A stretch of DNA of 64,000 bases, from positions 310,001 through 374,000 of the forward strand of contig NZ_NPFW01000002.1 of NCBI RefSeq assembly GCF_002259405.1, written 5' to 3'. Source of the stretch: Rhodococcus sp. 14-2483-1-2 (GTDB lineage: Bacteria; Actinomycetota; Actinomycetes; Mycobacteriales; Mycobacteriaceae). This document shows positions 51,505 to 60,563 of the stretch, in pieces. Position 1 is the stretch's first letter. Each line of letters opens with the position of its first letter. The position numbers and the translations under genes were made by a program. Below the pieces are notes generated by a model that had not been told where the DNA came from, searched no databases, and was given only the letters and a program-made list of their open reading frames with translations.

Positions 51505-53652
51505 TCACTCGACTTCGATCAGCTTCAGGGCCGCGGCGACGATCCGGTCTTCCGACAGGAGGACCAGATCGGCCGCGGCACCGAGTGGTACGAACGAATT
51601 CGCACTCGACACTCTGTGGATGGCACCGTCGTAGCCTCCCTCGACCAGAGCGGTCACGACGCCCTCGCCCACTCCCCCGTCGTGCCGGGTCTCGTCGGCG
51701 ATCAACACCCGATCGAATTCCGAGAGCCGGTGCAGTAGATCCTCGCTCGGGAGCGGAACGACCCATCGCAGATCGACAACCGTGACAGCGATCCCGTGTT
51801 CGCGCAACGTGGACGCGGCTCGTCTACTCATCACCACGCCGTTCCCGAACGTGACGATCGCCAGATCGACGCCATCGCCATGCGTTGCGACCGTGCCGAA
51901 TTCGGTCGAAGCACGGTCGGCACAACGCAATGCCCCGTCACCGTCGAGCAGGTCGGTGCGGTGATACAACGCGATCGGCTCCAGGAAAACGCACACCCGC
52001 CCCTCCTCGACGGCCAGTGCCACACACGTTCGGAGCAGACCGGCGGCCTCCGCCGCCGAACTCGGGACAGCAACCACTATGCCCGGAATGTCGCGCAGAA
52101 CGGCGACCGCATTGTCGTTGTGGAAATGTCCGCCGAAACCGCGTTGATACGCCAGACCGGCGATGCGCACCACCATCCCGTTGGTGTACTGGGCGTCGGA
52201 GAAGAACTTCAGCGACGCCGCCTCGCCGCGAAGCTGGTCCTCGGCGTTGTGCAGGTAGGCGAGATACTGAATCTCGGGTACGGGGACGAATCCCGCGAGC
52301 GCCGCACCGAGGGCGGTGCCGAGCACGGTCTGCTCGTCGAGCAGCGTATCGAAAACCCGTGCTGCGCCGAACTTCTTGCGCAAACCTTTCGTGACGCCGT
52401 AGACGCCACCCTTGACGGCCACATCCTCGCCGAACACGAGGACGTCCGGTCGCGCCGCCATGATGTCGGTGAGCGTCCTGTTGATCATGGCTGCAAGCGT
52501 CAGACGCGACCCGCCCTCTGCAGGTCGCAGGCTCTGTTCGGTGGCGGTTACCGCAGTCGGTCGCCGTTCGGTGAGCGGGGCCATCACCGCGTCCGCGGTA
52601 GCCAGGCGCGACGACGCCCCGGACCGCAGGGACTCGACCATTGCCTCGGCCTCGGTCATGACGGTCTCGCGCATCGCCTCGTAGCGGCCTTCGACGTCGG
52701 CTGCCGAAAGCAAACCGGCCCCGATCAGCGCGCGTGCGCCGGCGAGCAACGGATCTCGTGCGTAGTCACCGACGATGTCTGCGTTGGTGCGGTACGCGAG
52801 TTCGGCATCGGAACCGGCGTGGCCCATCAACCGCACCGTTTCGAGGTGGAGGACCACCGGACGCCGCCTCGCCCGTACCGTCGCTACCGCAGCGTCGACG
52901 GTGCGCATCAGTTCGATCGGATCATCGCCGTCGGCGCGCACGTACTCGATCGACGGTAATCGGCCGAGCGACTGCGCGATCCACCCCCGCGGCGATCGGG
53001 TACTGATCCCGATTCCGTTGTCCTCGCAGACGAACAGGATCGGCATCGGAACGGATTGGTGTGCGCAATAGGCCGCAGAGTTCAGCGCACCCACCGTCGT
53101 CGAATGATTGGCCGAGGCATCGCCGAAGCTGCACACGACGATGGCGTCCTCGGGCCACGGGGTTCGATGCCGGAGTGCCTTCGCCCGCCCCAGTGCGAAC
53201 GCCAGACCGACCGCGCGCGGCACCTGTGAACCGATGGTCGATGTCTGCGGAACGATGCCCAGGTCCGGATGCCCGAACACCTTGTGGCGGCCACCGGACA
53301 TGGGATCGGATGTCGAGGCAATCAGGCTCGCCAGCACGTTCTGGATCGGCGTCGAACCCGGATACTGTTGTGCGCGTGCGGCATAGAAGCCGCCGGATCG
53401 GTAGTGCAGGAGCGCCGGGTCGGTGACCGTGGTCGCGGCACCGACAGCTGAGTTGGCCTCGTGCCCGGACGAGCCGATGGTGTAGTAGCCGAAGCCCGCG
53501 GACTGCAACCAGCGCGCGGCGAAGTCGAGATGCCGGCTCGCGAGTTGCGCGTCGAAGTACAGGATCAGTCGCTGCGGATCCGCGTCGACCGACCGACCGG
53601 GCCGGATCGACCGAACCTGCTGCAGGAAGTACTCGTCGATCGCCTCGGCCAC
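51505..53652 (-). CDS. Fused alpha-beta 2-oxoacid dehydrogenase E1 (TPP-dependent)
   Basis: The protein is 715 aa from the GTG at 53652 (AAGGGT upstream). Residues ~40-370 are E1 alpha with a variant TPP motif, GDASANHS (177-184; GDG is usual) and EDN at 211-212. Residues ~390-715 are E1 beta (VFGEDVAVKGGVYGVTKGL; FGGHFHNDNAVAVLRDIPG; VTVVDLRWVVPLP). Fused E1 proteins are usual for some branched-chain-type complexes. It lies 52 bp downstream of E2 in the bkd operon that already has separate E1 alpha and beta, so it is probably a second E1 sharing the E2. Substrate is inferred, not shown. Confidence 0.82.
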   Translation of the reverse strand: MAEAIDEYFLQQVRSIRPGRSVDADPQRLILYFDAQLASRHLDFAARWLQSAGFGYYTIGSSGHEANSAVGAATTVTDPALLHYRSGGFYAARAQQYPGSTPIQNVLASLIASTSDPMSGGRHKVFGHPDLGIVPQTSTIGSQVPRAVGLAFALGRAKALRHRTPWPEDAIVVCSFGDASANHSTTVGALNSAAYCAHQSVPMPILFVCEDNGIGISTRSPRGWIAQSLGRLPSIEYVRADGDDPIELMRTVDAAVATVRARRRPVVLHLETVRLMGHAGSDAELAYRTNADIVGDYARDPLLAGARALIGAGLLSAADVEGRYEAMRETVMTEAEAMVESLRSGASSRLATADAVMAPLTERRPTAVTATEQSLRPAEGGSRLTLAAMINRTLTDIMAARPDVLVFGEDVAVKGGVYGVTKGLRKKFGAARVFDTLLDEQTVLGTALGAALAGFVPVPEIQYLAYLHNAEDQLRGEAASLKFFSDAQYTNGMVVRIAGLAYQRGFGGHFHNDNAVAVLRDIPGIVVAVPSSAAEAAGLLRTCVALAVEEGRVCVFLEPIALYHRTDLLDGDGALRCADRASTEFGTVATHGDGVDLAIVTFGNGVVMSRRAASTLREHGIAVTVVDLRWVVPLPSEDLLHRLSEFDRVLIADETRHDGGVGEGVVTALVEGGYDGAIHRVSSANSFVPLGAAADLVLLSEDRIVAAALKLIEVE

Positions 53653-53704
53653 ACTCGCACCCTTGTTCCCGTAGAGCCGTCTCCATCGAGCCGAGCTGCG
53701 TGAA

Positions 53705-54997
53705 TCAGCTCAGGGCGATCATATCCATCGGAGTGCTGAGCAACCGGCCTACGAGGGCGAGGAACTGCGATCCCTGCTGGCCGTCGACGAGACGGTGATC
53801 GAACGAGAGCGACAGTGTCGTCACCGACCGCAGTGCGATGGCACCCTCGTGTTCCCAGGGCATGCGGCGGATCGAACCGAAGCACAGGATGGCAGCTTCG
53901 CCGGGATTGAGGATGGGAGTGCCTGCATCGACACCGAACACTCCGACGTTGGTGATGGTGATGGTGCCGTCGGCCAGGTCGGCAGGACTGCTCTTGCCCT
54001 CCTTGGCCGTGCGCGTCAGCTCTGCCAGTGCGCGTGCGATATCCACCAACGAGAGTTCGTGGGCGCCCTTGATGTTGGGAACCATCAATCCGCGTGGGGT
54101 CGCCGCGGCGATGCCGAGGTTCACGTAGTACTTGGTGACGATCTCCTGAGCGGCCTCGTCCCAGGACGAATTGAGCGAGGGATTCGATTTCAACGCAACG
54201 AGAACCGCCTTGGCGACCAGAGCCAGCGGAGTCAGCCGCACGTCGGCGAAGTGAGCCGAGGACTTCAGGGACTCCAGCAATGTCAGGGTCTCGGTGACGT
54301 CCACGGTCACGAATTCGGTGACGTGTGGAGCGGTGAATGCACTGCGCACCATCGCATCCGCCGTGTGCTTGCGCACTCCCTTGATCGGTGTGCGCACTTC
54401 GCGTCCGACCCGCAGTGGGGTCGGCTCCCCTGCAGTGTCTGCTCCGTGCAGATACGACTCGACATCGTCGCGGGTGACGTCGCCGCGAGCTCCGGTCGGG
54501 GGTACCTCGGCAAGATCGACAGCGTTGTCCTTGGCAATCTTTCGCACCGGCGGTGTAGCGAGCGGTTTACCGTTCTGGCCGCTCGAGGTCGGAGCGACCG
54601 GCGTGGTCCCTCGGCCGCCGCGTCGACTCGACCCTTCCTTCGCCACGCCGTAGCCGACGAGAACCGGGACGCGTTCCTCGCTGTCCTCCACCGGACTCGC
54701 TTCGTCCACATCGGCGGCGAGCTCGGGGGTAGCTGCGACATCGTCGGTGCCTCCATCGACGCGGATGTCGATGATCGGGACGCCGACCTCGACGGTGTCA
54801 CCTTCCGACACATGAAGGGCAGCAACGACGCCCGCGAACGGTGAGGGAAGTTCGACGGCGGCCTTGGCCGTTTCGACCTCGGCGATGTTCTGATTCAGCT
54901 CGATGGTGTCACCGACGGCGACGAGCCAGGTCAGCAGATCGGCTTCGGTGAGTCCTTCCCCGAGGTCGGGCAACGGAAAGCTCTTGATGGTGGGCAT
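53705..54997 (-). CDS. bkdC: Branched-chain 2-oxoacid dehydrogenase E2 (lipoamide acyltransferase)
   Basis: The protein is 430 aa from the ATG at 54997. The N-terminal lipoyl domain has Lys45 (AEVETAKAAVELPSPF). A ~65-residue Ala/Pro/Glu linker is followed by the E3/E1-binding domain (ATPPVRKIAKDNAVDLAEVP) and a CoA-dependent acyltransferase domain. The catalytic His is about residue 401 in SFDHRLVDG. It moves the acyl group from E1 to CoA. It is third in the bkdA-bkdB-bkdC order, with 48 bp after bkdB. No E3 gene lies in this operon. Confidence 0.92.
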   Translation of the reverse strand: MPTIKSFPLPDLGEGLTEADLLTWLVAVGDTIELNQNIAEVETAKAAVELPSPFAGVVAALHVSEGDTVEVGVPIIDIRVDGGTDDVAATPELAADVDEASPVEDSEERVPVLVGYGVAKEGSSRRGGRGTTPVAPTSSGQNGKPLATPPVRKIAKDNAVDLAEVPPTGARGDVTRDDVESYLHGADTAGEPTPLRVGREVRTPIKGVRKHTADAMVRSAFTAPHVTEFVTVDVTETLTLLESLKSSAHFADVRLTPLALVAKAVLVALKSNPSLNSSWDEAAQEIVTKYYVNLGIAAATPRGLMVPNIKGAHELSLVDIARALAELTRTAKEGKSSPADLADGTITITNVGVFGVDAGTPILNPGEAAILCFGSIRRMPWEHEGAIALRSVTTLSLSFDHRLVDGQQGSQFLALVGRLLSTPMDMIALS

Positions 54998-55045
54998 CGT
55001 CGAATCCTGTTCGGTACGTATCGGCGGCGGTCGGTGAGCGCGAGA

Positions 55046-56050
55046 TCAGTGCGAGCGGCAGCGGTCGACTGCGTCGAGAATCCGGTCGACGTCGGGGAGA
55101 TAGAACTTCTCCAGCTTCGATGCCGGGTACGGAGTACCGAAGCCACCGACGCGCAGCACCGGCGCTTCGAGGTTGTAGAAGCAGCGTTCGGAGATCCGAG
55201 CGGCGATCTCGGAGCCGAGGCCCATGAACACGGGGGCCTCGTGCGTGACGACCAGCCGTCCGGTCTTGCGCACCGAGGCCTCGATGGTCTCGAAGTCGAT
55301 CGGCGAGAGAGAACGCAGGTCGATGACCTCGATCGAGATTCCCTCGTGGGCAGCGACTTCGGCGGCCTTGCGGGCGGTGGCAACGAGTGGGCCGTAGGCG
55401 ATGAGGGTGATGTCGGTGCCCTCGGTGACCACCCGCGCGCGATGCAGAGGGTAGGACGCGTCGAGATCACGCGACTCCAGATCGATCGGGCTCTTCTCCC
55501 AGTACCGGCGCTTCGGCTCGAAGAACAGGACCGGGTCGTCGCTGGCGATGGCCTGCTGAATCATCGAGTAACCGTCGGCGGCATTGCTGCAGGTGACGAC
55601 GCGAAGGCCTGCGGTCTGCGCGAAATATCCTTCGGGAGACTCCGAATGATGCTCGACGGCACCGATTCCGCCACCGTAGGGCACTCTGATCGTCATCGGG
55701 ATCTTGACGTTTCCACTGGTGCGGTAGTGCAGTTTGGCGACCTGCGAGACGATCTGGTCGAACGCCGGATAGATGAAGCCGTCGAACTGGATCTCGCACA
55801 CGGGGCGGAATCCCCGCATCGCGAGTCCGACTGCGGTGCCGATGATGCCCGATTCGGCCAGCGGCATGTCGAGTACACGACCGGGGCCGAAGTCCTTCTG
55901 CAGGCCGTCGGTGATGCGGAAGACGCCGCCGAGCTTGCCGATGTCCTCGCCCATCAGCAGGACTTTCGGATCGTTCTCCATCGCTCGTCGCAGACCTGCG
56001 TTGATGGCCTTGCCCAACGGAAGACTGGTGGGCCGTTCCAGGGTGGTCAT
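55046..56050 (-). CDS. bkdB: Branched-chain 2-oxoacid dehydrogenase E1 beta
   Basis: A 334-aa protein with LLMGEDIGKLGGVFRITDGL, PLAESGIIGTAVGLAMRG, GGGIGAVEHHSES and the C-terminal transketolase domain (IEVIDLRSLSPIDFETI). The ATG at 56050 overlaps the E1 alpha stop (ATGA at 56050-56047), so the two subunits are made together. It decarboxylates branched keto acids with E1 alpha and TPP. Confidence 0.92.
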   Translation of the reverse strand: MTTLERPTSLPLGKAINAGLRRAMENDPKVLLMGEDIGKLGGVFRITDGLQKDFGPGRVLDMPLAESGIIGTAVGLAMRGFRPVCEIQFDGFIYPAFDQIVSQVAKLHYRTSGNVKIPMTIRVPYGGGIGAVEHHSESPEGYFAQTAGLRVVTCSNAADGYSMIQQAIASDDPVLFFEPKRRYWEKSPIDLESRDLDASYPLHRARVVTEGTDITLIAYGPLVATARKAAEVAAHEGISIEVIDLRSLSPIDFETIEASVRKTGRLVVTHEAPVFMGLGSEIAARISERCFYNLEAPVLRVGGFGTPYPASKLEKFYLPDVDRILDAVDRCRSH

Positions 56051-57129
56051 GACATGGCTCCTTCGAATCCGGCTTGGTACGAGGCGAACTGGGCTCGCTC
56101 GTCGTCCAGGAGGGGGTGGGGGTCGGCGTAGACGTTGTCGAACACCGACATCGCCGCCGGTTCGACTGTCTCCAGGCATCCGCGACGAAGCTCGGCGGCG
56201 ACGTCGTCGGCCGTGCGCTTCACCGAGGCGGCGAACGCGTCGTCGAACACGCCGATTCGCATGAGCAGCTTCTCGATTCGGTCGATCGGATCCTTGGCGC
56301 GCCATTCGTCGTCGGTGGCACCCGAGCGGTATCGCGTCGGATCGTCGGAGGTGGTGTGCGGGCCCATGCGGTAGGTGACGGCCTCGATGAGCGTCGGGCC
56401 ACTGCCTTCACGCGCCCGCGCCAGCGCTGCCCTGGTCACCGCCAGAACCGCGAGGACGTCGTTACCGTCGACGCGCACCGATGGAATTCCGTATCCCTCA
56501 CCACGGGCGGCGATCGTCGCCTTCGTCTGCACCGTCACCGGTTCGGAGATCGCCCACTGATTGTTCTGACAGAAGAACACTACCGGTGCATGGAAACTGG
56601 CGGCGAAGCCCAGCGCCTCGGAGATGTCGCCCTGGCTGGTCGCGCCGTCACCGAAGTAGGTGATGGCTGCGCCCTCGGCGCCCTCGAGCTGCATACCGAT
56701 CGCGTAACCGGTCGCGTGAAGACCCTGCGATCCGACGATGATCGCCGGTGTAGTCATGCGGTACTCGTACGGGTCCCAGCCGGACAGTGTCGATCCGCGC
56801 CAGAACCGCAGCATCTGGGTGGGGTCTACTCCGCGACAGTAAGCAACTCCGTGCTCGCGGTAGCTGGCGAACACGAAGTCCTCGGTGTCGAGCGCACGAG
56901 CGGATCCGACCTGTGCTGCTTCCTGCCCGAGCAACGGAGCCCACAAGCCCAGTTCGCCCTGTCGCTGCAGTGCGGTGGCCTCGGAATCGATACGCCGGAC
57001 GACAACGAGATCGCGGTACATCTCCATCATCGCGGCCGTGTCGATGTCGGCGACGAGGGGCGAGTAGGTCTCGTTGCGCACCACTGTTCCCGATTCTTTG
57101 ATCAGCTGAACCAGCGAGTTGGTGTTCAT
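56047..57129 (-). CDS. bkdA: Branched-chain 2-oxoacid dehydrogenase E1 alpha
   Basis: A 360-aa E1 alpha subunit. The TPP motif is GDGATSQGD (160-168) through CQNN (187-190), and the phosphorylation-loop-like RMGPHTTSDDPTRYR follows. The ATG at 57129 has GGAGAG upstream. It is the first gene of the operon, divergent from bkdR (57264). The 134-bp gap carries two TGCACAA repeats 32 bp apart. Substrate set: keto acids of Leu, Ile and Val, supported by the nearby leucine/valine dehydrogenase. Confidence 0.92.
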   Translation of the reverse strand: MNTNSLVQLIKESGTVVRNETYSPLVADIDTAAMMEMYRDLVVVRRIDSEATALQRQGELGLWAPLLGQEAAQVGSARALDTEDFVFASYREHGVAYCRGVDPTQMLRFWRGSTLSGWDPYEYRMTTPAIIVGSQGLHATGYAIGMQLEGAEGAAITYFGDGATSQGDISEALGFAASFHAPVVFFCQNNQWAISEPVTVQTKATIAARGEGYGIPSVRVDGNDVLAVLAVTRAALARAREGSGPTLIEAVTYRMGPHTTSDDPTRYRSGATDDEWRAKDPIDRIEKLLMRIGVFDDAFAASVKRTADDVAAELRRGCLETVEPAAMSVFDNVYADPHPLLDDERAQFASYQAGFEGAMS

Positions 57130-57190
57130 GGTCGTGGCACTCTCCGTCCTGATGTGATGTCCTTCACAAGGACACCACCGACATCCACAC

Positions 57191-57229
57191 TGCACAAGCG
57201 ATGACTTCAGAACTGCGCAGCGTGCACAA
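57191..57229. promoter_or_regulatory. Pair of TGCACAA repeats in the bkdA-bkdR promoter region
   Basis: TGCACAA begins at 57191 and 57223, exactly 32 bp apart (about three helical turns). A second TGCAC pair with the same 32-bp spacing lies at 57792-57838. This fits a multimeric Lrp-family regulator binding on one DNA face. Confidence 0.5.
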
Positions 57230-57263
57230 TATCGGGTAACGACCGAGCGACAGGAAGTGCGCA

Positions 57264-57743
57264 ATGACCGATTTGGACAAGACCGACGCCCGGCTCCTGC
57301 TCGCCCTCTGCGCGAGGCCACGAGCCACCGGTGTCGAACTCGCCACCACACTGAACCTGTCTCGCAACACCGTCCAGGCACGCCTCGGTCGATGGGACGA
57401 CAAAGGATCACTGACCCCGATCGATCACCGCATTCCGCCGAAGTCGCTGGGACGCCCGCTGCAGGCATTCGTCACCGCACAGGTCAACCAGCACACCCTG
57501 GCGGCGGTGACCGAACACCTGCGCACCATTCCGGAAGTGCTCGAGGTGTTCGGGCTGTCCGGGGCTGCGGACATGCACATCCGCATCGCCGCCGTCGACG
57601 CCGACGACCTGTATCGCATCGCAGGTCTCATCCTCGACATCCCCGGCGTCGAGCGCACCAACATGTCCATCGCGATGTCGGAGCTGATCCAGTACCGCAC
57701 CAAGCCCTTGCTCGAGCAGCTCGCCGAGGAGGGCCGACGCTGA
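57264..57743 (+). CDS. bkdR: Lrp/AsnC-family regulator of branched-chain catabolism (BkdR-like)
   Basis: A 159-aa Lrp-family protein. The helix-turn-helix is GVELATTLNLSRNTVQARLG, and the RAM domain follows (LRTIPEVLEVFGLSGAADMH). The ATG at 57264 follows CAGGAAGTGC. It lies between the bkd operon (divergent) and the leucine/valine dehydrogenase gene (same strand, 168 bp on). Location and paired repeats on both sides make it the likely regulator of both. The family is usually activated by branched-chain amino acids. Confidence 0.88.
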   Translation: MTDLDKTDARLLLALCARPRATGVELATTLNLSRNTVQARLGRWDDKGSLTPIDHRIPPKSLGRPLQAFVTAQVNQHTLAAVTEHLRTIPEVLEVFGLSGAADMHIRIAAVDADDLYRIAGLILDIPGVERTNMSIAMSELIQYRTKPLLEQLAEEGRR

Positions 57744-57791
57744 GCAGCCAGACCAGCTCTGCCGAGTCGATTCACGCGCCACAGTGCAACA

Positions 57792-57838
57792 TGCACGTTC
57801 TCGGCAACGGTGGTTGACCAGCGTGCACGTTCACGGCA
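57792..57838. promoter_or_regulatory. Direct repeat upstream of leucine/valine dehydrogenase
   Basis: TGCACGTTCTCGGCA (57792) and TGCACGTTCACGGCA (57824) match at 14 of 15 positions, 32 bp apart, 74-120 bp upstream of the dehydrogenase start. The same spacing is seen in the bkdA-bkdR gap. Probable BkdR binding sites. Confidence 0.5.
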
Positions 57839-57911
57839 CTCTTCGACGGACATGTTCCCGGACACCATCCATTTCCGGGTACCGCCGCCTCATCACCGAA
57901 AGAGACTGCCT

Positions 57912-59021
57912 GTGTCCATCGTTGCCGACCACCCCGCCGTCGTACCCACCTCGAACGATCCCCTGCCGACGGGCGTGTTCGATCGTCCCGACATGCCGCG
58001 CGACTCCGCACACGAGCGCGTCGTGTTCTGCCAGGATCGCGACACCGGGTTGCGCGCGATCATCGCGGTCCACTCCACTGCGTTGGGACCCGCTCTCGGC
58101 GGAACTCGCTTCTACCCCTACGCATCCGAGCAGGATGCGTTGACCGATGTACTACGGCTCTCCCGGGGAATGACCTACAAGGCCGCCGTTGCGGGCGTCG
58201 ATCTCGGCGGCGGGAAAGCGGTGATCATCGGCAACCCCAACGCCATCAAGACCCCGACGCTACTGGGCGCGTACGGCCGGTTCGTCGAGTCGCTCGGCGG
58301 AACGTACGTGACCGCAGGCGATGTGGGCACCAACAGCGACGATCTCGACATCATCGCCGAGGAGACGGCGCACGTAGTCGGCAAGAACACCACCGCAGGC
58401 GGCACCGGAGACAGCGGCCCCCAAACCGCGCTCGGAGTCTTCCTCTCCCTTCTGGCCGCAGCCGAATCGACCTGGGGCTCCGACGATCTGACCGGCAAGC
58501 GCGTCGGCGTCGAAGGTGCGGGCAAAGTGGGCTACAACCTCGTCGCACTGCTTCGCGAGGCAGGTGCCGAGGTGATCGTCAGCGACTCCTACGCGCCCGC
58601 CCTCGATCGCATCGTCACCGACTTCCCCGGTGTCACCGTCGATTCCGACATCATCGGTGCCGACATCGACGTCTATGCACCGTGTGCCATGGGTGCCACT
58701 CTCGACGCCTCGTCGGTGGCCCGGCTGTCGGCGTCCATCGTGTGCGGCGCAGCGAACAATCAACTCCTCACACCCGATGTCGAAGCCATGCTGGCTGCGC
58801 GCGGGATTGTCTGGGTACCCGACTACGTTGCCAACGCCGGCGGCCTGATCCAGGTGGAAGGCGAACTGCGCGGCAAGGATTCGACCGAGGTGATGGCCAC
58901 GATCGGCAAGATCCGCAGCACGGTCGCGGGCATCTTCGCCATCGCTCGCGCCGAGGGCATCCTGCTCGGAGCCGCAGCCGATCGCTTGGCCGAGGATCGA
59001 ATCGCCGCCGCGCAGAACTGA
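57912..59021 (+). CDS. Leucine/valine dehydrogenase (Glu/Leu/Phe/Val dehydrogenase family)
   Basis: The protein is 369 aa from the GTG at 57912 (GAAAGAG upstream). Catalytic Lys90 is in GMTYKAAVAGVDLGGGKAVI, with Lys102 as the second conserved lysine. The NAD domain is GVEGAGKVGYNLVALL. It deaminates Leu, Val or Ile to the 2-keto acid with NAD, feeding the bkd complex. An upstream in-frame ATG (57852) is possible. The start chosen has the better ribosome site. Confidence 0.9.
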   Translation: MSIVADHPAVVPTSNDPLPTGVFDRPDMPRDSAHERVVFCQDRDTGLRAIIAVHSTALGPALGGTRFYPYASEQDALTDVLRLSRGMTYKAAVAGVDLGGGKAVIIGNPNAIKTPTLLGAYGRFVESLGGTYVTAGDVGTNSDDLDIIAEETAHVVGKNTTAGGTGDSGPQTALGVFLSLLAAAESTWGSDDLTGKRVGVEGAGKVGYNLVALLREAGAEVIVSDSYAPALDRIVTDFPGVTVDSDIIGADIDVYAPCAMGATLDASSVARLSASIVCGAANNQLLTPDVEAMLAARGIVWVPDYVANAGGLIQVEGELRGKDSTEVMATIGKIRSTVAGIFAIARAEGILLGAAADRLAEDRIAAAQN

Positions 59022-59039
59022 CCGCCGGCTCGCACCCTC

Positions 59040-59099
59040 TCGCTCCACTCCCGGCCGAAAGTCGCGGATTCCCGCGCCCTCGGTCGCGGAGTGGAGCGA
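59040..59099. terminator. Branched hairpin terminator between convergent genes
   Basis: A 12-bp outer stem (TCGCTCCACTCC / GGAGTGGAGCGA) encloses inner pairs CCGA/TCGG and CGCGG/CCGCG. It lies between the dehydrogenase and gabD stops. Confidence 0.7.
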
Positions 59100-59110
59100 T
59101 ACGCGCACCG

Positions 59111-60562
59111 CTACCTGAGCGCGATGTACTTGGTATCGAGGTATTCCTCGATACCCTCCGACCCGCCCTCGCGTCCGAAGCCCGATTCCTTGACACCACC
59201 GAACGGGGCTGCGGCGTCGGAGATCGCACCGCGATTGACGCCGACCATGCCGGTGTCCAGAGCCGCCGACACCCGAAGGGCTCGGTCGAGGCTCTCGGTG
59301 TAGAAGTACGCCACCAACCCGTACCTGGTGTCGTTGGCTGCGGCCACGGCCTCGTCCTCGGTGTCGAATCCGACGATCGCTGCGACCGGGCCGAAGATCT
59401 CGTCCTGCAACAGATTCGCGTCGGCCGGGATGCTGTCGAGAACCGTCGGCGCGTAGAAGAATCCGGGCCCCTCGGGTGCAGCTCCGCCGGTGCGCACCCG
59501 TGCTCCCTTCGCGACGGCGTCGTCGACGAGGGCGGTGACAGTTCGACGCTGTTTGTCGTTGATGAGCGGCCCGATGTCGGTGCCCTCGCGGTCACCCGGA
59601 CCGACCGTCAGTGCCTCGATCCGCGCGGTCAACTTCGCGGTGAATTCCTCACGCACGGAGTTCGCGACGTACAGGCGGTTGGCCGCCGTGCAGGCCTCGC
59701 CGCCGTTGCGCATCTTGGCCAGCATCGCTCCGTCGACAGCGGCGTCGATGTCTGCGTCGTCGAACACGATGAAGGGAGCATTGCCACCGAGTTCCATCGA
59801 CGTCCGCAGCAGTCGATCTGCTGCGTTGCGCACCAACAGCTTTCCGACTCCGGTCGATCCGGTGAACGTGATCTTCCGCAGCCTCGGATCGTCCATCAAC
59901 GGGCCGGTGACGGAGGCGGCGTCGGAGGTGGGAAGCATCGACAACACACCACTCGGCAACCCTGCGTCGGCGAACACCTGTCCGAGCAAAAGCATCGTCA
60001 GTGGGGTGTCCTCGGCCGGTTTGACGATGACGGTGCAGCCCGCCGCCAGTGCCGGGCCGATCTTGCGTGTGCCCATGGCCAGCGGAAAGTTCCACGGGGT
60101 GATCGCCAGGACCGGGCCGACCGGCGACTTGGTGACCAGGATCGAGCCGTTACCCGCAGGGGCGGGGGTGAACCGTCCACCGATTCGGACGGCTTCCTCA
60201 CCGAACCAGCGTAGGAATTCGCTGCCGTACTTCACCTCACCGTGGCTTTCCGCCAACGACTTTCCCATTTCGAGGGTCATCAGCAGAGCGAAGTCGGCAG
60301 CACGCTCCTGCAGCAGGTCGAAGGCGCGCCGCAGAATCTCGGCTCGCTCACGAGCGGGCGTTGCCGCCCATCCCGGTTGCGCCTCGGCGGCACGGTCGAG
60401 CGCGGTGATGCCATCGGCCGCGGTCGCGTCGGCGACGGTGGTCAACTCCTCGCCGGTCGCCGGGTTCAGCACGGCGAATCGTGCACCCGACGCAGAGGTC
60501 GCCTGCACGCCGCCGAGCCACAGATCGGTGGGCAGCGAGGAGATCAGGGCGGAAGCCGACAT
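59111..60562 (-). CDS. gabD: Succinate-semialdehyde dehydrogenase
   Basis: A 483-aa aldehyde dehydrogenase. TPWNFPLAMGTRKIGPALAAG, the Glu base in MELGGNAPFIVFDDAD and the nucleophile Cys in GGEACTAANR are all present. KSPVGPVL and the PFGGVKESGFGREGG end are typical of GabD. The ATG at 60562 is one base past the gabT stop, so the two are one operon. It oxidises succinate semialdehyde to succinate, usually with NADP. Confidence 0.92.
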   Translation of the reverse strand: MSASALISSLPTDLWLGGVQATSASGARFAVLNPATGEELTTVADATAADGITALDRAAEAQPGWAATPARERAEILRRAFDLLQERAADFALLMTLEMGKSLAESHGEVKYGSEFLRWFGEEAVRIGGRFTPAPAGNGSILVTKSPVGPVLAITPWNFPLAMGTRKIGPALAAGCTVIVKPAEDTPLTMLLLGQVFADAGLPSGVLSMLPTSDAASVTGPLMDDPRLRKITFTGSTGVGKLLVRNAADRLLRTSMELGGNAPFIVFDDADIDAAVDGAMLAKMRNGGEACTAANRLYVANSVREEFTAKLTARIEALTVGPGDREGTDIGPLINDKQRRTVTALVDDAVAKGARVRTGGAAPEGPGFFYAPTVLDSIPADANLLQDEIFGPVAAIVGFDTEDEAVAAANDTRYGLVAYFYTESLDRALRVSAALDTGMVGVNRGAISDAAAPFGGVKESGFGREGGSEGIEEYLDTKYIALR

Positions 60563-60563
60563 G

